A DNA stretch of 64,000 nucleotides from Streptomyces sp. CGMCC 4.7035 (GCF_031583065.1 NZ_CP134053.1:1860001-1924000); one strand, 5' to 3'. Numbered from the stretch's first letter, positions 1 to 8,600 are shown. Translations and numbers: made by a program. Notes: generated by a model from the sequence alone, not told the origin.

Positions 1-2357
1 GGCAGCGCGGCGCGCGGACCCTGACCGGCACCCACCTGCCCGCGCTGCGGGGCGGCGCCGAGGCCCGGGCCACCGGTCGAACCGGTACCGAAGGACGAAC
101 CGCTCTGCTGGGCCTGGCGACGAGCCGCGGCCACGCCGGCGGCGGCCTGCGCGGCGGCGGGACCGCCGCTCTGCGGGGCGCCCTGGCCCGGCTTGCCCGG
201 AGTGGGCTTCTTGCCGCCCTGGGCGACATCGACCGGGAGCATGACCAGCGCGGTCGTACCACCGGAGTCGGACGGGCGCAGCTGGATGCGGATGCCGTGG
301 CGCTGCGACAGACGACCGACCACGAAGAGGCCCATGCGGCGGGAGACGGAGACGTCCACGGTGGGCGGCGCGGCGAGCCGCTCGTTGATCGCCGCGAGGT
401 CCTCGGGGGAGAGGCCGATACCGGTGTCGTGGATCTCGATCAGCACGCGGCCGTCGGGCAGGGCGTGACCGGTGACCTTGACCTTGGTCTGCGGTGAGGA
501 GAAAGAGGTGGCGTTCTCGAGCAGCTCGGCGAGGAGGTGCACGAGGTCGTTGACGACGCGGCCGGCGACCTCGGTGGTCGGGACCGCGGCCAGCTCGATG
601 CGCTCGTACTGCTCCACCTCGGACGCGGCGGCGCGGAGCACGTCGACCAGCGGGACCGGGCGGGTCCAGCGACGGCCGGGTTCTTCACCGGCGAGAACGA
701 GGAGGTTTTCACCGTTACGGCGCATACGCGTCGCGAGGTGGTCGAGCTTGAACAGCGAGGACAGCTGGTCCGGGTCGGCCTCGCGGGACTCCAGCTCGGA
801 GATCAGCGACAGCTGGCGCTGGATAAGACCCTGGGAGCGGCGCGAGAGGTTGGTGAACATCGCGTTGACGTTGCCCCGCAGCAGGGCCTGCTCGGCGGCG
901 AGGCGGACCGCCTCGCGGTGCACGTCGTCGAAGGCCGCGGCCACCTGGCCGATCTCGTCCCGGGAGTGCACACCGACCGATTCCACGGACGTGTCGACGT
1001 CCTGCGGGTCGGACTCGGACAGCTGCTTGACCAGCTCGGGCAGGCGGTCCTGGGCGACCTTGGTCGCGGTCTCCTGGAGCCGGCGCAGCGAGCGGATCAT
1101 GGACCGGGCCACGACGAAGGCGCCGACGAGGGAGACGCCGAGGACGAGCAGGATCAGCGCACCGGAGATGATCGCCTCGCGCTCGGAGGCGCTGCGCAGC
1201 TCGCGGGCCTTCTGCTCCATCTCTTCGAGGAGCGTTCCCTCGATCTTGCGCATCTGCTCGATCTTGGCCGAGTCGTCGTCGACCCAGTCCTTGTACGAGC
1301 GCTTGTCCTGGCTCTTCATGCCGGCCGAGCTCTTGAGGACTCGGTCGGCGTACTTGTTGGCGGCCTCGATCGTCGGGCTGCCCTGGTCGACCGGCTTCGT
1401 CAGCTGCTCGGCGCCGTCGCCGTAGATGCCCCGGAAGCTCTCCAGTTCCGACTCCTGGCTGTCCAGGGCGGAGAGGGCGTACTGACGGTCGTTCTCGGAG
1501 AGGTCGCCGGGCGTGGTGTTGCTCGCCGGCAGGGCCGCCGCGATGACCGCGCGCTGCACCGATGCGTACTCCTTGGCGGTGGAGAAGGCCGCCAGGGCGC
1601 GGGTGCGCGAGATCATCTCCGGGTTGCTGGTGGCCTCCGCCATGTCCTGGGAGAGGCTGAGCAGTCCGGTGATCAGGCGGTGGTACGCCTCGACCGTCTG
1701 CGTGGAGTTCTTCGAGTCCTTGAAGGCGCTGGACCGGATGGCGCTGAGGTTCGACAGCTCGCTGGCGATGCCGGTGAGGCTCTCGGTGACGCCGGTGAGG
1801 TCGCCGCTGCTGGCGGAGTCGTCCACCTGCTGGGCGCCCTCGAGGAAGCTCTGCCTGGCGCGGTTGGTCCTGTCGCGGACGCCCTTGACCGTGTAGTCGG
1901 ACGCCGACGCGCCGTGGGAGAGCGGTCCGGCGGACTGGTCGCGCTCCTCCTGGAGCGCCTGGGCCAGCTGCGTGGCCTGCTTGGTCATCTCCGTCAGCAG
2001 CTTCATGTTGTCGAGCTGCTGGATCTGGTCCACGTTGTCGCTGATGCGCAGGGCACCGAGCGAGGTGGCGGCGACCACGGGGAGCGCGAGCAGCGAGACC
2101 AGACGCGTCGAGATGCGCCAGTTCCGCAGTGCTATTCGCGGGCCGGGCCCGACCGGAGCGGTGGTCTTGGGTGGGGTGGGTGCCGAGGGCGGTGTGGGGG
2201 CCGCGGGCACGCCGGTGCGCCCGGGACGCTCGGCGACGCCACCGGACGGTGCCGGTCCCGGGTTCTGGGCGTGCTGGGGCGAGGAACCGCGGTCGGTCCC
2301 GCCGTGCGGCTCCGGCTCCGCCGAAGCGCTGCCATCCCTCTTGAAACGTCCCTGCAC
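1..2357 (-). CDS. cvnA: Conservon-type sensor histidine kinase, C-terminus cut by window edge
   Basis: This is probably the membrane sensor kinase that heads a conservon (CvnA family), in which the kinase works with a roadblock protein, a DUF742 protein and a small GTPase. The GTG at 2355-2357 opens a Pro/Gly-rich cytoplasmic leader. A membrane segment follows (LVSLLALPVVAATSLGALRI, about residues 88-107), then a long helical nitrate/nitrite-sensing-like ectodomain. A second membrane segment and a HAMP-like linker lie near 1080-1200. The kinase core near 190-700 has an N-box (LLAELLENATSFSSP) and a G-box (HDTGIGLS). No conventional H-box was identified by eye, as is usual in this family. The last 190 bases encode an Ala/Gly/Pro/Gln-rich tail that continues past base 1. 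The partner genes cvnB-D would lie beyond the window. The family assignment is confident; the exact conservon number is inferred from neighbours. Confidence 0.88.
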   Translation of the reverse strand, partial: MQGRFKRDGSASAEPEPHGGTDRGSSPQHAQNPGPAPSGGVAERPGRTGVPAAPTPPSAPTPPKTTAPVGPGPRIALRNWRISTRLVSLLALPVVAATSLGALRISDNVDQIQQLDNMKLLTEMTKQATQLAQALQEERDQSAGPLSHGASASDYTVKGVRDRTNRARQSFLEGAQQVDDSASSGDLTGVTESLTGIASELSNLSAIRSSAFKDSKNSTQTVEAYHRLITGLLSLSQDMAEATSNPEMISRTRALAAFSTAKEYASVQRAVIAAALPASNTTPGDLSENDRQYALSALDSQESELESFRGIYGDGAEQLTKPVDQGSPTIEAANKYADRVLKSSAGMKSQDKRSYKDWVDDDSAKIEQMRKIEGTLLEEMEQKARELRSASEREAIISGALILLVLGVSLVGAFVVARSMIRSLRRLQETATKVAQDRLPELVKQLSESDPQDVDTSVESVGVHSRDEIGQVAAAFDDVHREAVRLAAEQALLRGNVNAMFTNLSRRSQGLIQRQLSLISELESREADPDQLSSLFKLDHLATRMRRNGENLLVLAGEEPGRRWTRPVPLVDVLRAAASEVEQYERIELAAVPTTEVAGRVVNDLVHLLAELLENATSFSSPQTKVKVTGHALPDGRVLIEIHDTGIGLSPEDLAAINERLAAPPTVDVSVSRRMGLFVVGRLSQRHGIRIQLRPSDSGGTTALVMLPVDVAQGGKKPTPGKPGQGAPQSGGPAAAQAAAGVAAARRQAQQSGSSFGTGSTGGPGLGAAPQRGQVGAGQGPRAAL

Positions 2358-2958
2358 TAGCGTCGCAACCTCTGGACCAGGCGCCCCTCCGCGTGAACGG
2401 AGGGACGGTGTCGGCGTAGTAGAGGGGCGCCCTGAATGCGCTCCCCTGGTGGTCGTGAGTGACCGGCGCAGGCTCCCCCCTCACCGCCGCTGCTCGGCGC
2501 TGTTTGCGCCCTTGCGCGCCGGTGCGATCCCGCGGCGGTCCGTGGAATTCCAGCACAGTGCCGGATCTCCAACAAGGCCAACAGACCAGCCTGTGACCTT
2601 GGTGACACCTTGTGAGGGGTGCGTCACGAGACGTAGAGAGTGAGCTCGTACATAACGGGCGTATGCCCACGATTCATTCGAGTACGCCTGGTGTCCCAGT
2701 CGCCATGATCGGGAGCGGAATGCGGGCTTCAGTGGACCAATGTCCGTTTCGCCGCATCGGAGTATCGGTCCGAATTGACCCTTTTGCTTATTGGTCAGTG
2801 AGCAAACTCACACCCGAATCGAGCCCTCTTCATGGCTCCGACGGGGAATTGCATGTTTAGCCTGACGCTTTACAGGGATGGCGAATCCGACAACCCGCGC
2901 CCCCGCGACCGCCCTTGAGGCCCGCCCGGCGCCCGCAACGACGAGGTCACCTACAACA

Positions 2959-3147
2959 GTGAAGACCACGATGATGTTCCGCAACATAGCCAACCCGCGG
3001 CGGACGACGCTGGCGCACCTCGCCGACGCCGATGAGCTGCAGGCGCCGGCGACGCCGGAACACTCCGTCGACCTTCCCACCCAGACCGCCAATCCCAAGC
3101 GCACCGTCCTCATGGACGTCCCGGTTCAGTCCTCCGCCGCGGAGTAG
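2959..3147 (+). CDS. Small unrecognised protein with repeated ANP(R/K)RT motif
   Basis: This is a candidate 62-residue protein in the gap upstream of the conservon kinase and divergent from it. Third-position GC becomes strong from the GTG at 2959 (reading MKTTMMFRNIANPRRTTL), whereas the upstream in-frame stretch back to an ATG at 2878 has poor codon bias. ATGs at 2971 and 2974 are alternative starts. No good ribosome binding site is visible for any of them. The protein has no signal peptide, membrane segment or Cys. It contains an internal near-duplication: IANPRRTTLAHL at the N-terminus and TANPKRTVLMDV near the C-terminus, separated by an acidic/Pro-rich segment. I do not recognise the family. 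A regulatory or precursor peptide is possible, but nothing in the sequence proves it. Confidence 0.5.
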   Translation: MKTTMMFRNIANPRRTTLAHLADADELQAPATPEHSVDLPTQTANPKRTVLMDVPVQSSAAE

Positions 3148-3194
3148 TACGGGCAGCGGGCGGCGCTTTCTCAAGCGTGCCCGCAGGGCGAGAA

Positions 3195-3390
3195 AGCGAT
3201 CGTCGCGACGCGCGCCCGCGCGGGACGCGGATGATCGCCGCGATGTGTGGCTCGCGGGACGAACAGTGATCTCGGCGACGCGTGCTCATGGAACGTACGA
3301 ACGACGAGAAGTGATCGTCGCGACGCGCTCGCCCGGCGAGAGAGTGATTGCCGCGACGGGGCCGTCACGCGCACCCGCGGGTGCGTGATC
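3195..3390. repeat. Five to six degenerate direct repeats in a non-coding gap
   Basis: Copies of a motif close to GTGATCGTCGCGACGCG occur at about 3195-3212, 3231-3245, 3266-3282, 3311-3327 and 3344-3359, with a weak sixth at 3385-3398. Spacing is 33-45 bases. The core CGTCGCGACG (3201-3210 and 3316-3325) is itself a perfect palindrome. The repeats lie between the small ORF and the FAH-family gene and could be clustered operators or a decayed tandem repeat. The rest of the 2358-3524 gap holds no other convincing gene. There is one short inverted repeat (TGACC at 2776-2780, GGTCA at 2793-2797). Confidence 0.5.
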
Positions 3391-3524
3391 GCATACGGCC
3401 CCGGCGGTGTCCGCTGTCATACGCGAGACGCTCGGCCCCCGGTAATGCGCGAGGCGCCCGCCCCTTGCCGCGTTAGCCTGGAGCGTCAGACTCCAGCCAG
3501 CTCAGTGAGGGGCGCAAGGATCCC

Positions 3525-4301
3525 GTGCGCATCGCCAGGTTCTCCATCGACGGGAACGTCGCCTTCGGCGTGGTCGAGGGTGACAAGCCGGACGAGCTCG
3601 TCCTCGACATCATCAAGGGCATCCCGTTCGCGGACTTCGAACTCTCCGGTACGAAGGTGCCGCTGAGCAAGGTCAGGCTGCTGCCGCCGGTGCTCCCCAA
3701 CAAGGTCGTGGCCTTCGGCCGTAACTACGCCGAGCACGCCAAGGAACTGGGCAACGAGGTTCCCGACGCCCCGTTCGCCTTCTTCAAGCCGTCCACCTCG
3801 GTGATCGGCCCCGGCGACGAGATCGCGTACCCCTCCTTCTCCCAGGAGCTGCACCACGAGGCCGAGCTGGCCGTGGTGATCGGCCGTATGTGCCGCGAGG
3901 TCCCGCGCGAACGCGTCAAGGACGTGATCCTCGGCTACACCTGCGCCAACGACGTGACCGCGCGCGACGTCCAGCGGCGCGAGAAGCAGTGGGCGAGGGC
4001 CAAGGGCTTCGACACCTCCTGCCCGCTCGGCCCCTGGGTGGAGACCGACCTCGACCCGAGCGACCTCACCATCCAGCTCACGGTCAACGGGCAGCAGCGC
4101 CAGCTCGGCCGTACGAGCGAGATGATCCACTCGATCGAGGATCTGATCGTGAACATCACCGAGGCCATGACGCTGCTCCCCGGCGACGTGATCCTCACGG
4201 GCACCCCCGCGGGGGTCGGCCCCCTCAACGTCGGCGACGAGGTCGCCGTCACCATCGAAGGCATCGGCACTCTCACCAACAAGGTGATCAAGCGTGGCTA
4301 A
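3525..4301 (+). CDS. Fumarylacetoacetate hydrolase (FAH) family protein
   Basis: This 258-residue protein of the FAH superfamily comprises metal-dependent enzymes that cleave or decarboxylate beta-diketone or oxaloacetate-like substrates. The true substrate cannot be told from sequence. The family signature is clear: an N-terminal cap with [17 protein letters not shown], then [15 protein letters not shown], the metal-binding acidic cluster around [26 protein letters not shown], and the C-terminal [17 protein letters not shown]. Length fits the short single-domain FAHD1/YcgM type. The GTG at 3525 is preceded by AAGGA at 3516-3520. The stop overlaps the gltX start by 8 bases, so the two are translationally coupled. 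Confidence 0.9.
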   Translation: MRIARFSIDGNVAFGVVEGDKPDELVLDIIKGIPFADFELSGTKVPLSKVRLLPPVLPNKVVAFGRNYAEHAKELGNEVPDAPFAFFKPSTSVIGPGDEIAYPSFSQELHHEAELAVVIGRMCREVPRERVKDVILGYTCANDVTARDVQRREKQWARAKGFDTSCPLGPWVETDLDPSDLTIQLTVNGQQRQLGRTSEMIHSIEDLIVNITEAMTLLPGDVILTGTPAGVGPLNVGDEVAVTIEGIGTLTNKVIKRG

Positions 4302-5769
4302 CGCGAACGTCCGCGTACGTTTCTGTCCGTCCCCGACCGGCAACCCCCATGTGGGCCTGGTCCGCACCGCCCTGTTCAACTGGGCGTTCGCCCGCCACAC
4401 CGGCGGCACGTTCGTCTTCCGTATCGAGGACACGGACGCGGCCCGCGACTCGGAGGAGTCGTACGTCCAGCTCCTGGACTCGCTGCGCTGGCTGGGCTTC
4501 GACTGGGACGAGGGCCCGGAGATCGGCGGCCCCCACGAGCCGTACCGCCAGTCGCAGCGGATGGACATCTACAAGGGCGTCGCGCAGAAGCTCCTGGACG
4601 GCGGGTACGCGTACCACTGCTACTGCACCACCGAGGAACTGGACACCCGCCGCGACGCCGCCCGCGCCGCCGGCAAGCCGTCCGGGTACGACGGCCACTG
4701 CCGCGACCTGACCGCCGAGCAGGTGGCGGCGTACGAGGCCGAGGGCCGTACGCCGATCGTCCGCTTCCGTATGCCCGACGAGACGATCACCTTCACGGAC
4801 CTGGTCCGCGGCGAGCTGACGTTCACGCCGGAGAACGTGCCGGACTACGGGATCGTCCGCGCCAACGGCGCACCCCTGTACACGCTGGTGAACCCGGTCG
4901 ACGACGCCCTCATGGAGATCACCCACGTCCTGCGCGGCGAGGACCTGCTCTCCTCCACCCCCCGCCAGATCGCGCTCTACAAGGCGCTGACCGAACTGGG
5001 CATCGCCAAGTCCGTGCCCCAGTTCGGCCACCTGCCGTACGTGATGGGCGAGGGCAACAAGAAGCTGTCGAAGCGTGACCCCGAGTCGTCGCTGAACCTC
5101 TACCGCGAGCGCGGCTTCCTGCCGGAGGGCCTGCTCAACTATCTCTCCCTGCTGGGCTGGTCGCTCGCGGCGGACCGCGACATCTTCGCGATCGACGAGA
5201 TGGTCGCCGCCTTCGACATCGCGGACGTGAACCCCAACCCGGCCCGCTTCGACCTCAAGAAGGCCGAGTCGATCAACGCCGACCACATCCGCCTGCTGGA
5301 TGTGAAGGACTTCACAGAGCGCTGCCGGCCGTGGCTGAGGGCCCCGTTCGCCCCCTGGACGCCGGAGGACTTCGACGAGGAGAAGTGGCAGGCGATCGCC
5401 CCGCACGCGCAGACCCGCCTCAAGGTCCTCTCCGAGATCACGGACAACGTCGACTTCCTGTTCCTGTCGGAGCCGGTGTTCGACGAGGCCTCCTGGACCA
5501 AGGCCATGAAGGAGGGCAGCGACGCCCTGCTCCGTACGGCCCGCGAGAACCTGGACTCCGCCGACTGGACCTCGGCGGAGTCGCTCAAGGAGGCCGTCCT
5601 GGCCGCCGGCGAGGCCCACGGCCTCAAGCTCGGCAAGGCCCAGGCGCCGGTCCGCGTCGCCGTCACCGGCCGCACGGTCGGCCTGCCGCTCTTCGAGTCC
5701 CTGGAGGTCCTGGGCAAGGAGAAGACGCTGGCCCGCATCGACGCCGCGCTGGCCAGGCTGGCGGCCTGA
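4294..5769 (+). CDS. gltX: Glutamyl-tRNA synthetase
   Basis: This class I aminoacyl-tRNA synthetase charges tRNA-Glu; in actinomycetes it also supplies the misacylated Glu-tRNA-Gln for GatCAB. Its length of 491 residues is normal. The HIGH-type motif is in [12 protein letters not shown] near the N-terminus, and the KMSKS loop appears as KLSKRDP. The GTG start at 4294 gives [10 protein letters not shown] and lies inside the 3' end of the FAH gene. Five tRNA genes, all for Gln and Glu, lie just downstream after one HAD gene. Three are tRNA-Glu, direct substrates of this enzyme. A strong hairpin follows the stop. Confidence 0.97.
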   Translation: MANANVRVRFCPSPTGNPHVGLVRTALFNWAFARHTGGTFVFRIEDTDAARDSEESYVQLLDSLRWLGFDWDEGPEIGGPHEPYRQSQRMDIYKGVAQKLLDGGYAYHCYCTTEELDTRRDAARAAGKPSGYDGHCRDLTAEQVAAYEAEGRTPIVRFRMPDETITFTDLVRGELTFTPENVPDYGIVRANGAPLYTLVNPVDDALMEITHVLRGEDLLSSTPRQIALYKALTELGIAKSVPQFGHLPYVMGEGNKKLSKRDPESSLNLYRERGFLPEGLLNYLSLLGWSLAADRDIFAIDEMVAAFDIADVNPNPARFDLKKAESINADHIRLLDVKDFTERCRPWLRAPFAPWTPEDFDEEKWQAIAPHAQTRLKVLSEITDNVDFLFLSEPVFDEASWTKAMKEGSDALLRTARENLDSADWTSAESLKEAVLAAGEAHGLKLGKAQAPVRVAVTGRTVGLPLFESLEVLGKEKTLARIDAALARLAA

Positions 5770-5786
5770 CACGGCCATGTGTGTGA

Positions 5787-5814
5787 GGGGCGGCACCCGA
5801 AAGGGTGCCGCCCC
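5787..5814 (+). terminator. Hairpin terminator after gltX
   Basis: A perfect 12-bp stem (5787-5798 with 5803-5814, GGGGCGGCACCC and its complement) closes on a GAAA tetraloop, 17 bases after the gltX stop. There is no long U tract, as is common in Streptomyces. Confidence 0.85.
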
Positions 5815-5902
5815 TCCGGCGTTCTCGGGCGGCGTCGCCGGAGCCGGGACCGGGCTTCCGAACCGACGGACACGGCCGCCGGCCCCGGGTTACCGTCGGA
5901 CC

Positions 5903-6634
5903 ATGAGCATCAGCGCCGTGGTCTGGGACGTCGACGACACCCTTTTCGACTACACCGCGGCGGACCGCGCCGGCATGCGCGGACATCTGGCGGCCGAGGG
6001 CCTGCTCGACGCGTACGAGACCGTGGAGCGTGCCCTGGCCCGCTGGCGGGAGATCACCGACCGGCAGTGGGCGCGATACGCCGCGGGGGAGACCTCCTTC
6101 GAGGGGCAGCGCCGCGACCGCGTACGGGTCTTCCTGGGCGAGGAGCTGACCGACGCCGAGGCCGACGCCTGGTTCCGGCGCTACCTGGACCACTACGAGG
6201 CCGCCTGGGCCCTCTTCCCGGACGTGCTGCCGGCCCTGGACGCCCTCGCCGCCAGCCACCGACACGCCGTGCTGTCCAACTCCAGCGTCGAGGTCCAGGA
6301 GTACAAGCTCCGTGCCCTCGGCGTCCGCGACCGCTTCGAGGCGGTCCTGTGCGCCGCCGAGCTGGGTGTTTCCAAGCCGGACGCGCGGGCTTTCCGCGCG
6401 GCCTGCGACGCCCTGGAACTGGCCCCGCACCAGGTCGCGTACGTCGGCGACCACCCGGAGATCGACGGAAGGGGCGCCGCCGAGGCCGGGCTGCTGTCCG
6501 TCTGGATCGACCGCGACGGGCTGTACGCGACCGGCGACGCGCCCCCCGGACCGCACCGGATCGCCTCCCTCGCCGAACTGCCCGCGGTACTCCACGCGGA
6601 TAGTCGTTTTGGAGCCCCGTCCACCTTCAGGTAA
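5903..6634 (+). CDS. HAD-superfamily hydrolase (subfamily IA)
   Basis: This 243-residue phosphatase-like protein has the HAD motifs in order: motif I VWDVDDTLFDY near the N-terminus, motif II LSNSS, a conserved Lys in GVSKPDARAF, and motif IV YVGDHPEIDGRGAAEAG. The helical cap between motifs I and II fits subfamily IA, for example small-molecule phosphatases. The substrate is unknown. The start is set at ATG 5903. The reading frame stays open further upstream, but that part runs through the gltX terminator and is not expected to be coding. A weak GGA precedes the ATG. The gene lies between gltX and the tRNA cluster. Confidence 0.88.
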   Translation: MSISAVVWDVDDTLFDYTAADRAGMRGHLAAEGLLDAYETVERALARWREITDRQWARYAAGETSFEGQRRDRVRVFLGEELTDAEADAWFRRYLDHYEAAWALFPDVLPALDALAASHRHAVLSNSSVEVQEYKLRALGVRDRFEAVLCAAELGVSKPDARAFRAACDALELAPHQVAYVGDHPEIDGRGAAEAGLLSVWIDRDGLYATGDAPPGPHRIASLAELPAVLHADSRFGAPSTFR

Positions 6635-6725
6635 TGTTCTTCCTGCGCCGCCGGGGAGCGGGCCGAAAGGCCGGAAACCGGAGGCGCAAGCTAGAACAAG
6701 ATCCCCTCAGGGGCTTGAGTTCCAG

Positions 6726-6797
6726 TGGCCTATGGTGTAATTGGCAGCACGACTGATTCTGGTTCAGTTAGTCTTGGTTCGAGTCCAGGTAGGCCAG
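6726..6797 (+). tRNA. tRNA-Gln (CUG), copy 1
   Basis: The acceptor arm TGGCCTA pairs with TAGGCCA and the discriminator is G. The anticodon stem ACTGA/TCAGT encloses loop TTCTGGT, giving anticodon CTG. The T-arm is GGTTCGAGTCC. The gene is 72 nt with no encoded CCA. Confidence 0.95.
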
Positions 6798-6836
6798 CTC
6801 GCAGAGCTCATCTGCACCCGCGGATTCCATCCGCAA

Positions 6837-6909
6837 GCCCCCGTTGTGTAGCGGCCTAGCACGCTGCCCTCTCAAGGCAGTAGCGCCGGTTCGAATCCGG
6901 TCGGGGGTA
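6837..6909 (+). tRNA. tRNA-Glu (CUC), copy 1
   Basis: The acceptor GCCCCCG pairs with CGGGGGT (the first pair is G-U) and the discriminator is A. The anticodon stem CTGCC/GGCAG encloses CTCTCAA, giving anticodon CTC. The gene is 73 nt with no CCA. The anticodon stem differs from copies 2 and 3 by a compensated base pair. Confidence 0.95.
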
Positions 6910-6996
6910 CAGATCCTTCCCGCGAAGGCAGTCAGGGTAGCTCCCACTGTCATCGCGTGGACAACATCCGGCTACCGCCGGGTGGGGATCGCTAGG

Positions 6997-7069
6997 GCCC
7001 CCGTTGTGTAGCGGCCTAGCACGCCGCCCTCTCAAGGCGGTAGCGCCGGTTCGAATCCGGTCGGGGGTA
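6997..7069 (+). tRNA. tRNA-Glu (CUC), copy 2
   Basis: Same structure as copy 1, but with anticodon stem CCGCC/GGCGG. The T-arm is CCGGTTCGAATCCGG. 73 nt. Confidence 0.95.
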
Positions 7070-7089
7070 CGAACTGGTCTAAACCACAT

Positions 7090-7161
7090 TGGTCTATGGT
7101 GTAATTGGCAGCACGACTGATTCTGGTTCAGTTAGTCTTGGTTCGAGTCCAGGTAGACCAG
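7090..7161 (+). tRNA. tRNA-Gln (CUG), copy 2
   Basis: Nearly identical to the Gln copy at 6726, but the acceptor arm is TGGTCTA with TAGACCA, so a C-G pair is replaced by T-A on both sides. Anticodon CTG. 72 nt. Confidence 0.95.
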
Positions 7162-7189
7162 CTCGGATCTGCGGAAACGTAAGATCCAC

Positions 7190-7262
7190 GCCCCCGTTGT
7201 GTAGCGGCCTAGCACGCCGCCCTCTCAAGGCGGTAGCGCCGGTTCGAATCCGGTCGGGGGTA
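7190..7262 (+). tRNA. tRNA-Glu (CUC), copy 3
   Basis: Identical in its helices to copy 2 (anticodon stem CCGCC/GGCGG, anticodon CTC). It is the last tRNA of the cluster and is followed within 8 bases by a strong terminator. Confidence 0.95.
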
Positions 7263-7269
7263 CACAGTC

Positions 7270-7299
7270 GAAAGGGCCCTCCCTCGGGAGGGCCCTTTC
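7270..7299 (+). terminator. Terminator of the tRNA cluster
   Basis: A long perfect stem of 14 pairs (7270-7283 with 7286-7299; arm GAAAGGGCCCTCCC) sits just after the last tRNA-Glu. Being symmetrical, it can also stop the convergent MerR gene, whose stop lies at 7307. Confidence 0.88.
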
Positions 7300-7306
7300 G
7301 CATGCA

Positions 7307-7975
7307 TCACTTGCCGCCGAACCGGCGGCGCGACTCCTCCGCCTCCGCCAGCCGGCGCAGACTGAGCAGCACCGGCTCGTACAGCACGGTCAGTGCCACG
7401 GCGGCCTCCACCTGCTCGTCCGCCGTGTCGTAGCGCTCCACCAGATCCAGGTCGGTGACGGCGATCCGTTCCATCGCGCGGGCGTAGGGCTCCAAGTCCT
7501 CGACGGCGCAGGGATAACCGAGTCGGGACAACGTGGCGATCGCGGTCACGAGCATCCCGTACGCGGGCGCGGTCGGTTCCCCGGACGGGCGGGGCGTGGA
7601 TCCGTAGTTCCAGTCGAGACGGTTCAGCAGCGCGTCGGCGGTGTGCCGGGCCGCCTCGGTGGCCGGGTCGGCCTCGTCCGGCGCCGGACCGTGCGGCAGG
7701 GCCCATACGGCCGTACCCAGGCGCATGTTCCGGTCCAGGTCCTCGTCCTGGAGTGCGGCGAGCACCTCCCTGGCCGAGTTCACCGGGATCCGGCCCACCT
7801 GGATCAGCGCCCGTACCAGCCGCAGCCTTCGCAGGTGCTCCTCGTCGTACTCGGCCTGCGTGGCCGTGATCCGGCGACCGGGGTGCAGCAGTCCCTCCCG
7901 CAGGTAGTACTTGATCGTCGCCGTGGAGACCCCGCTGTGTGCGCTCAGCTCCGCCAGTCGCATTCCGTCCCGCAC
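7307..7975 (-). CDS. MerR-family transcriptional regulator
   Basis: This 222-residue regulator has an N-terminal MerR winged helix-turn-helix (MRLAELSAHSGVSTATIKYY), then the wing (LREGLLHPGR) and a helical region with EEHLRRLRLVRALIQVG. The remaining 140 residues form an unassigned effector domain with one Cys (YPCAVEDLEP) and therefore no obvious metal site. The start could be the first ATG at 7975 or the inner ATG four codons later (7963). It diverges from a DUF4188 gene across a 107-bp gap that contains a strong palindrome (8009-8032), so self-regulation and control of the neighbour are likely. Confidence 0.88.
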   Translation of the reverse strand: MRDGMRLAELSAHSGVSTATIKYYLREGLLHPGRRITATQAEYDEEHLRRLRLVRALIQVGRIPVNSAREVLAALQDEDLDRNMRLGTAVWALPHGPAPDEADPATEAARHTADALLNRLDWNYGSTPRPSGEPTAPAYGMLVTAIATLSRLGYPCAVEDLEPYARAMERIAVTDLDLVERYDTADEQVEAAVALTVLYEPVLLSLRRLAEAEESRRRFGGK

Positions 7976-8001
7976 CCACTTTCCTCTTGCGCTCCGGGTT
8001 G

Positions 8002-8040
8002 GGTAGTGCCACTATCCAAGCATGGATAGTGGAGCTATCC
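8002..8040. promoter_or_regulatory. Palindromic operator between MerR gene and DUF4188 gene
   Basis: A perfect inverted repeat, CCACTATCC (8009-8017) and GGATAGTGG (8024-8032), has a 6-base spacer. It is flanked by two further half-sites, GGTAGTG (8002-8008) and CTATCC (8035-8040), so four alternating arms are present. Its position in the divergent gap suits a MerR-type activator or autorepressor. Confidence 0.75.
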
Positions 8041-8082
8041 AAGACAGGCTGCGGGCCGGACGAGGATCGAGTGGGGGAGATC

Positions 8083-8568
8083 ATGAGTGGTAAGCCGATC
8101 GAAGGGCGCATGACCGCCGCGAGCGAGGGCGAGGTGGTCGTCTTCCATATCGGGATGCGGATCAACAGCTTTGCCGCGGTGCGCAGTTGGTGGCCGGTGG
8201 CCAAGGCCATGGGGCCGATGCTCGCGGAACTGGCACGGGACAAGGACAGCGGACTGCTCGGCTACAAGTCCCTGCTGGGCGGGGTGCGCGAGGTGTACCT
8301 GGTCCAGTACTGGGAGTCGAAGGAGAAGCTCCTCGCCTACGCCGCCGCGCCGGACAAGAACCACCGGCCGGCCTGGGCCGCTTTCAACCGGCGGCTGCGT
8401 GAGGGGAAGGGAAAGGTCGGCTTCTGGCACGAGACGTACATCGTGCCCGCCGGGTCCCATGAGTCGATCTATATGAACATGCCCGAGTTCGGCCTGGGCA
8501 AGGCCACGGGCGTGGTGCCGGTCGGCCGCCGGGGCGACCGCGCCGCCGACCGACTGCGGACATCCTGA
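8083..8568 (+). CDS. DUF4188 domain protein (monooxygenase-like fold)
   Basis: This 161-residue protein matches the DUF4188 pattern as I know it: EVVVFHIGMRIN, RSWWPVAKAMGPMLAEL, SGLLGYKSLLGG, VYLVQYWESKEKLLAYA, then PAWAAFNRRL and GFWHETYIVPAG. Family members are small dimeric alpha/beta-barrel proteins related to antibiotic-biosynthesis monooxygenases. No catalytic reaction is established that I can name. The ATG at 8083 follows GGGGGAGA. The gene is controlled from a short divergent promoter region that carries the MerR-type palindrome, which suggests ligand-induced expression. Confidence 0.82.
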   Translation: MSGKPIEGRMTAASEGEVVVFHIGMRINSFAAVRSWWPVAKAMGPMLAELARDKDSGLLGYKSLLGGVREVYLVQYWESKEKLLAYAAAPDKNHRPAWAAFNRRLREGKGKVGFWHETYIVPAGSHESIYMNMPEFGLGKATGVVPVGRRGDRAADRLRTS

Positions 8569-8600
8569 GGGCGTCCGCCGCCCGTCGAAGTGTCACCGGG

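Noticed and set aside
715..2670. 651-codon minus-strand ORF and a 607-codon plus-strand ORF (537-2360) over the first gene
   Set aside because: They are frame shadows of the conservon kinase. Only the frame starting at GTG 2357 shows membrane segments, N-box and G-box; the others give Arg/Pro-rich nonsense.
2878..2958. N-terminal extension of the small ANP-motif protein from ATG 2878
   Set aside because: Third-position bias is poor before 2959 and the ATG has no spaced ribosome binding site, although the extension also contains an ANP word, so it is not fully excluded.
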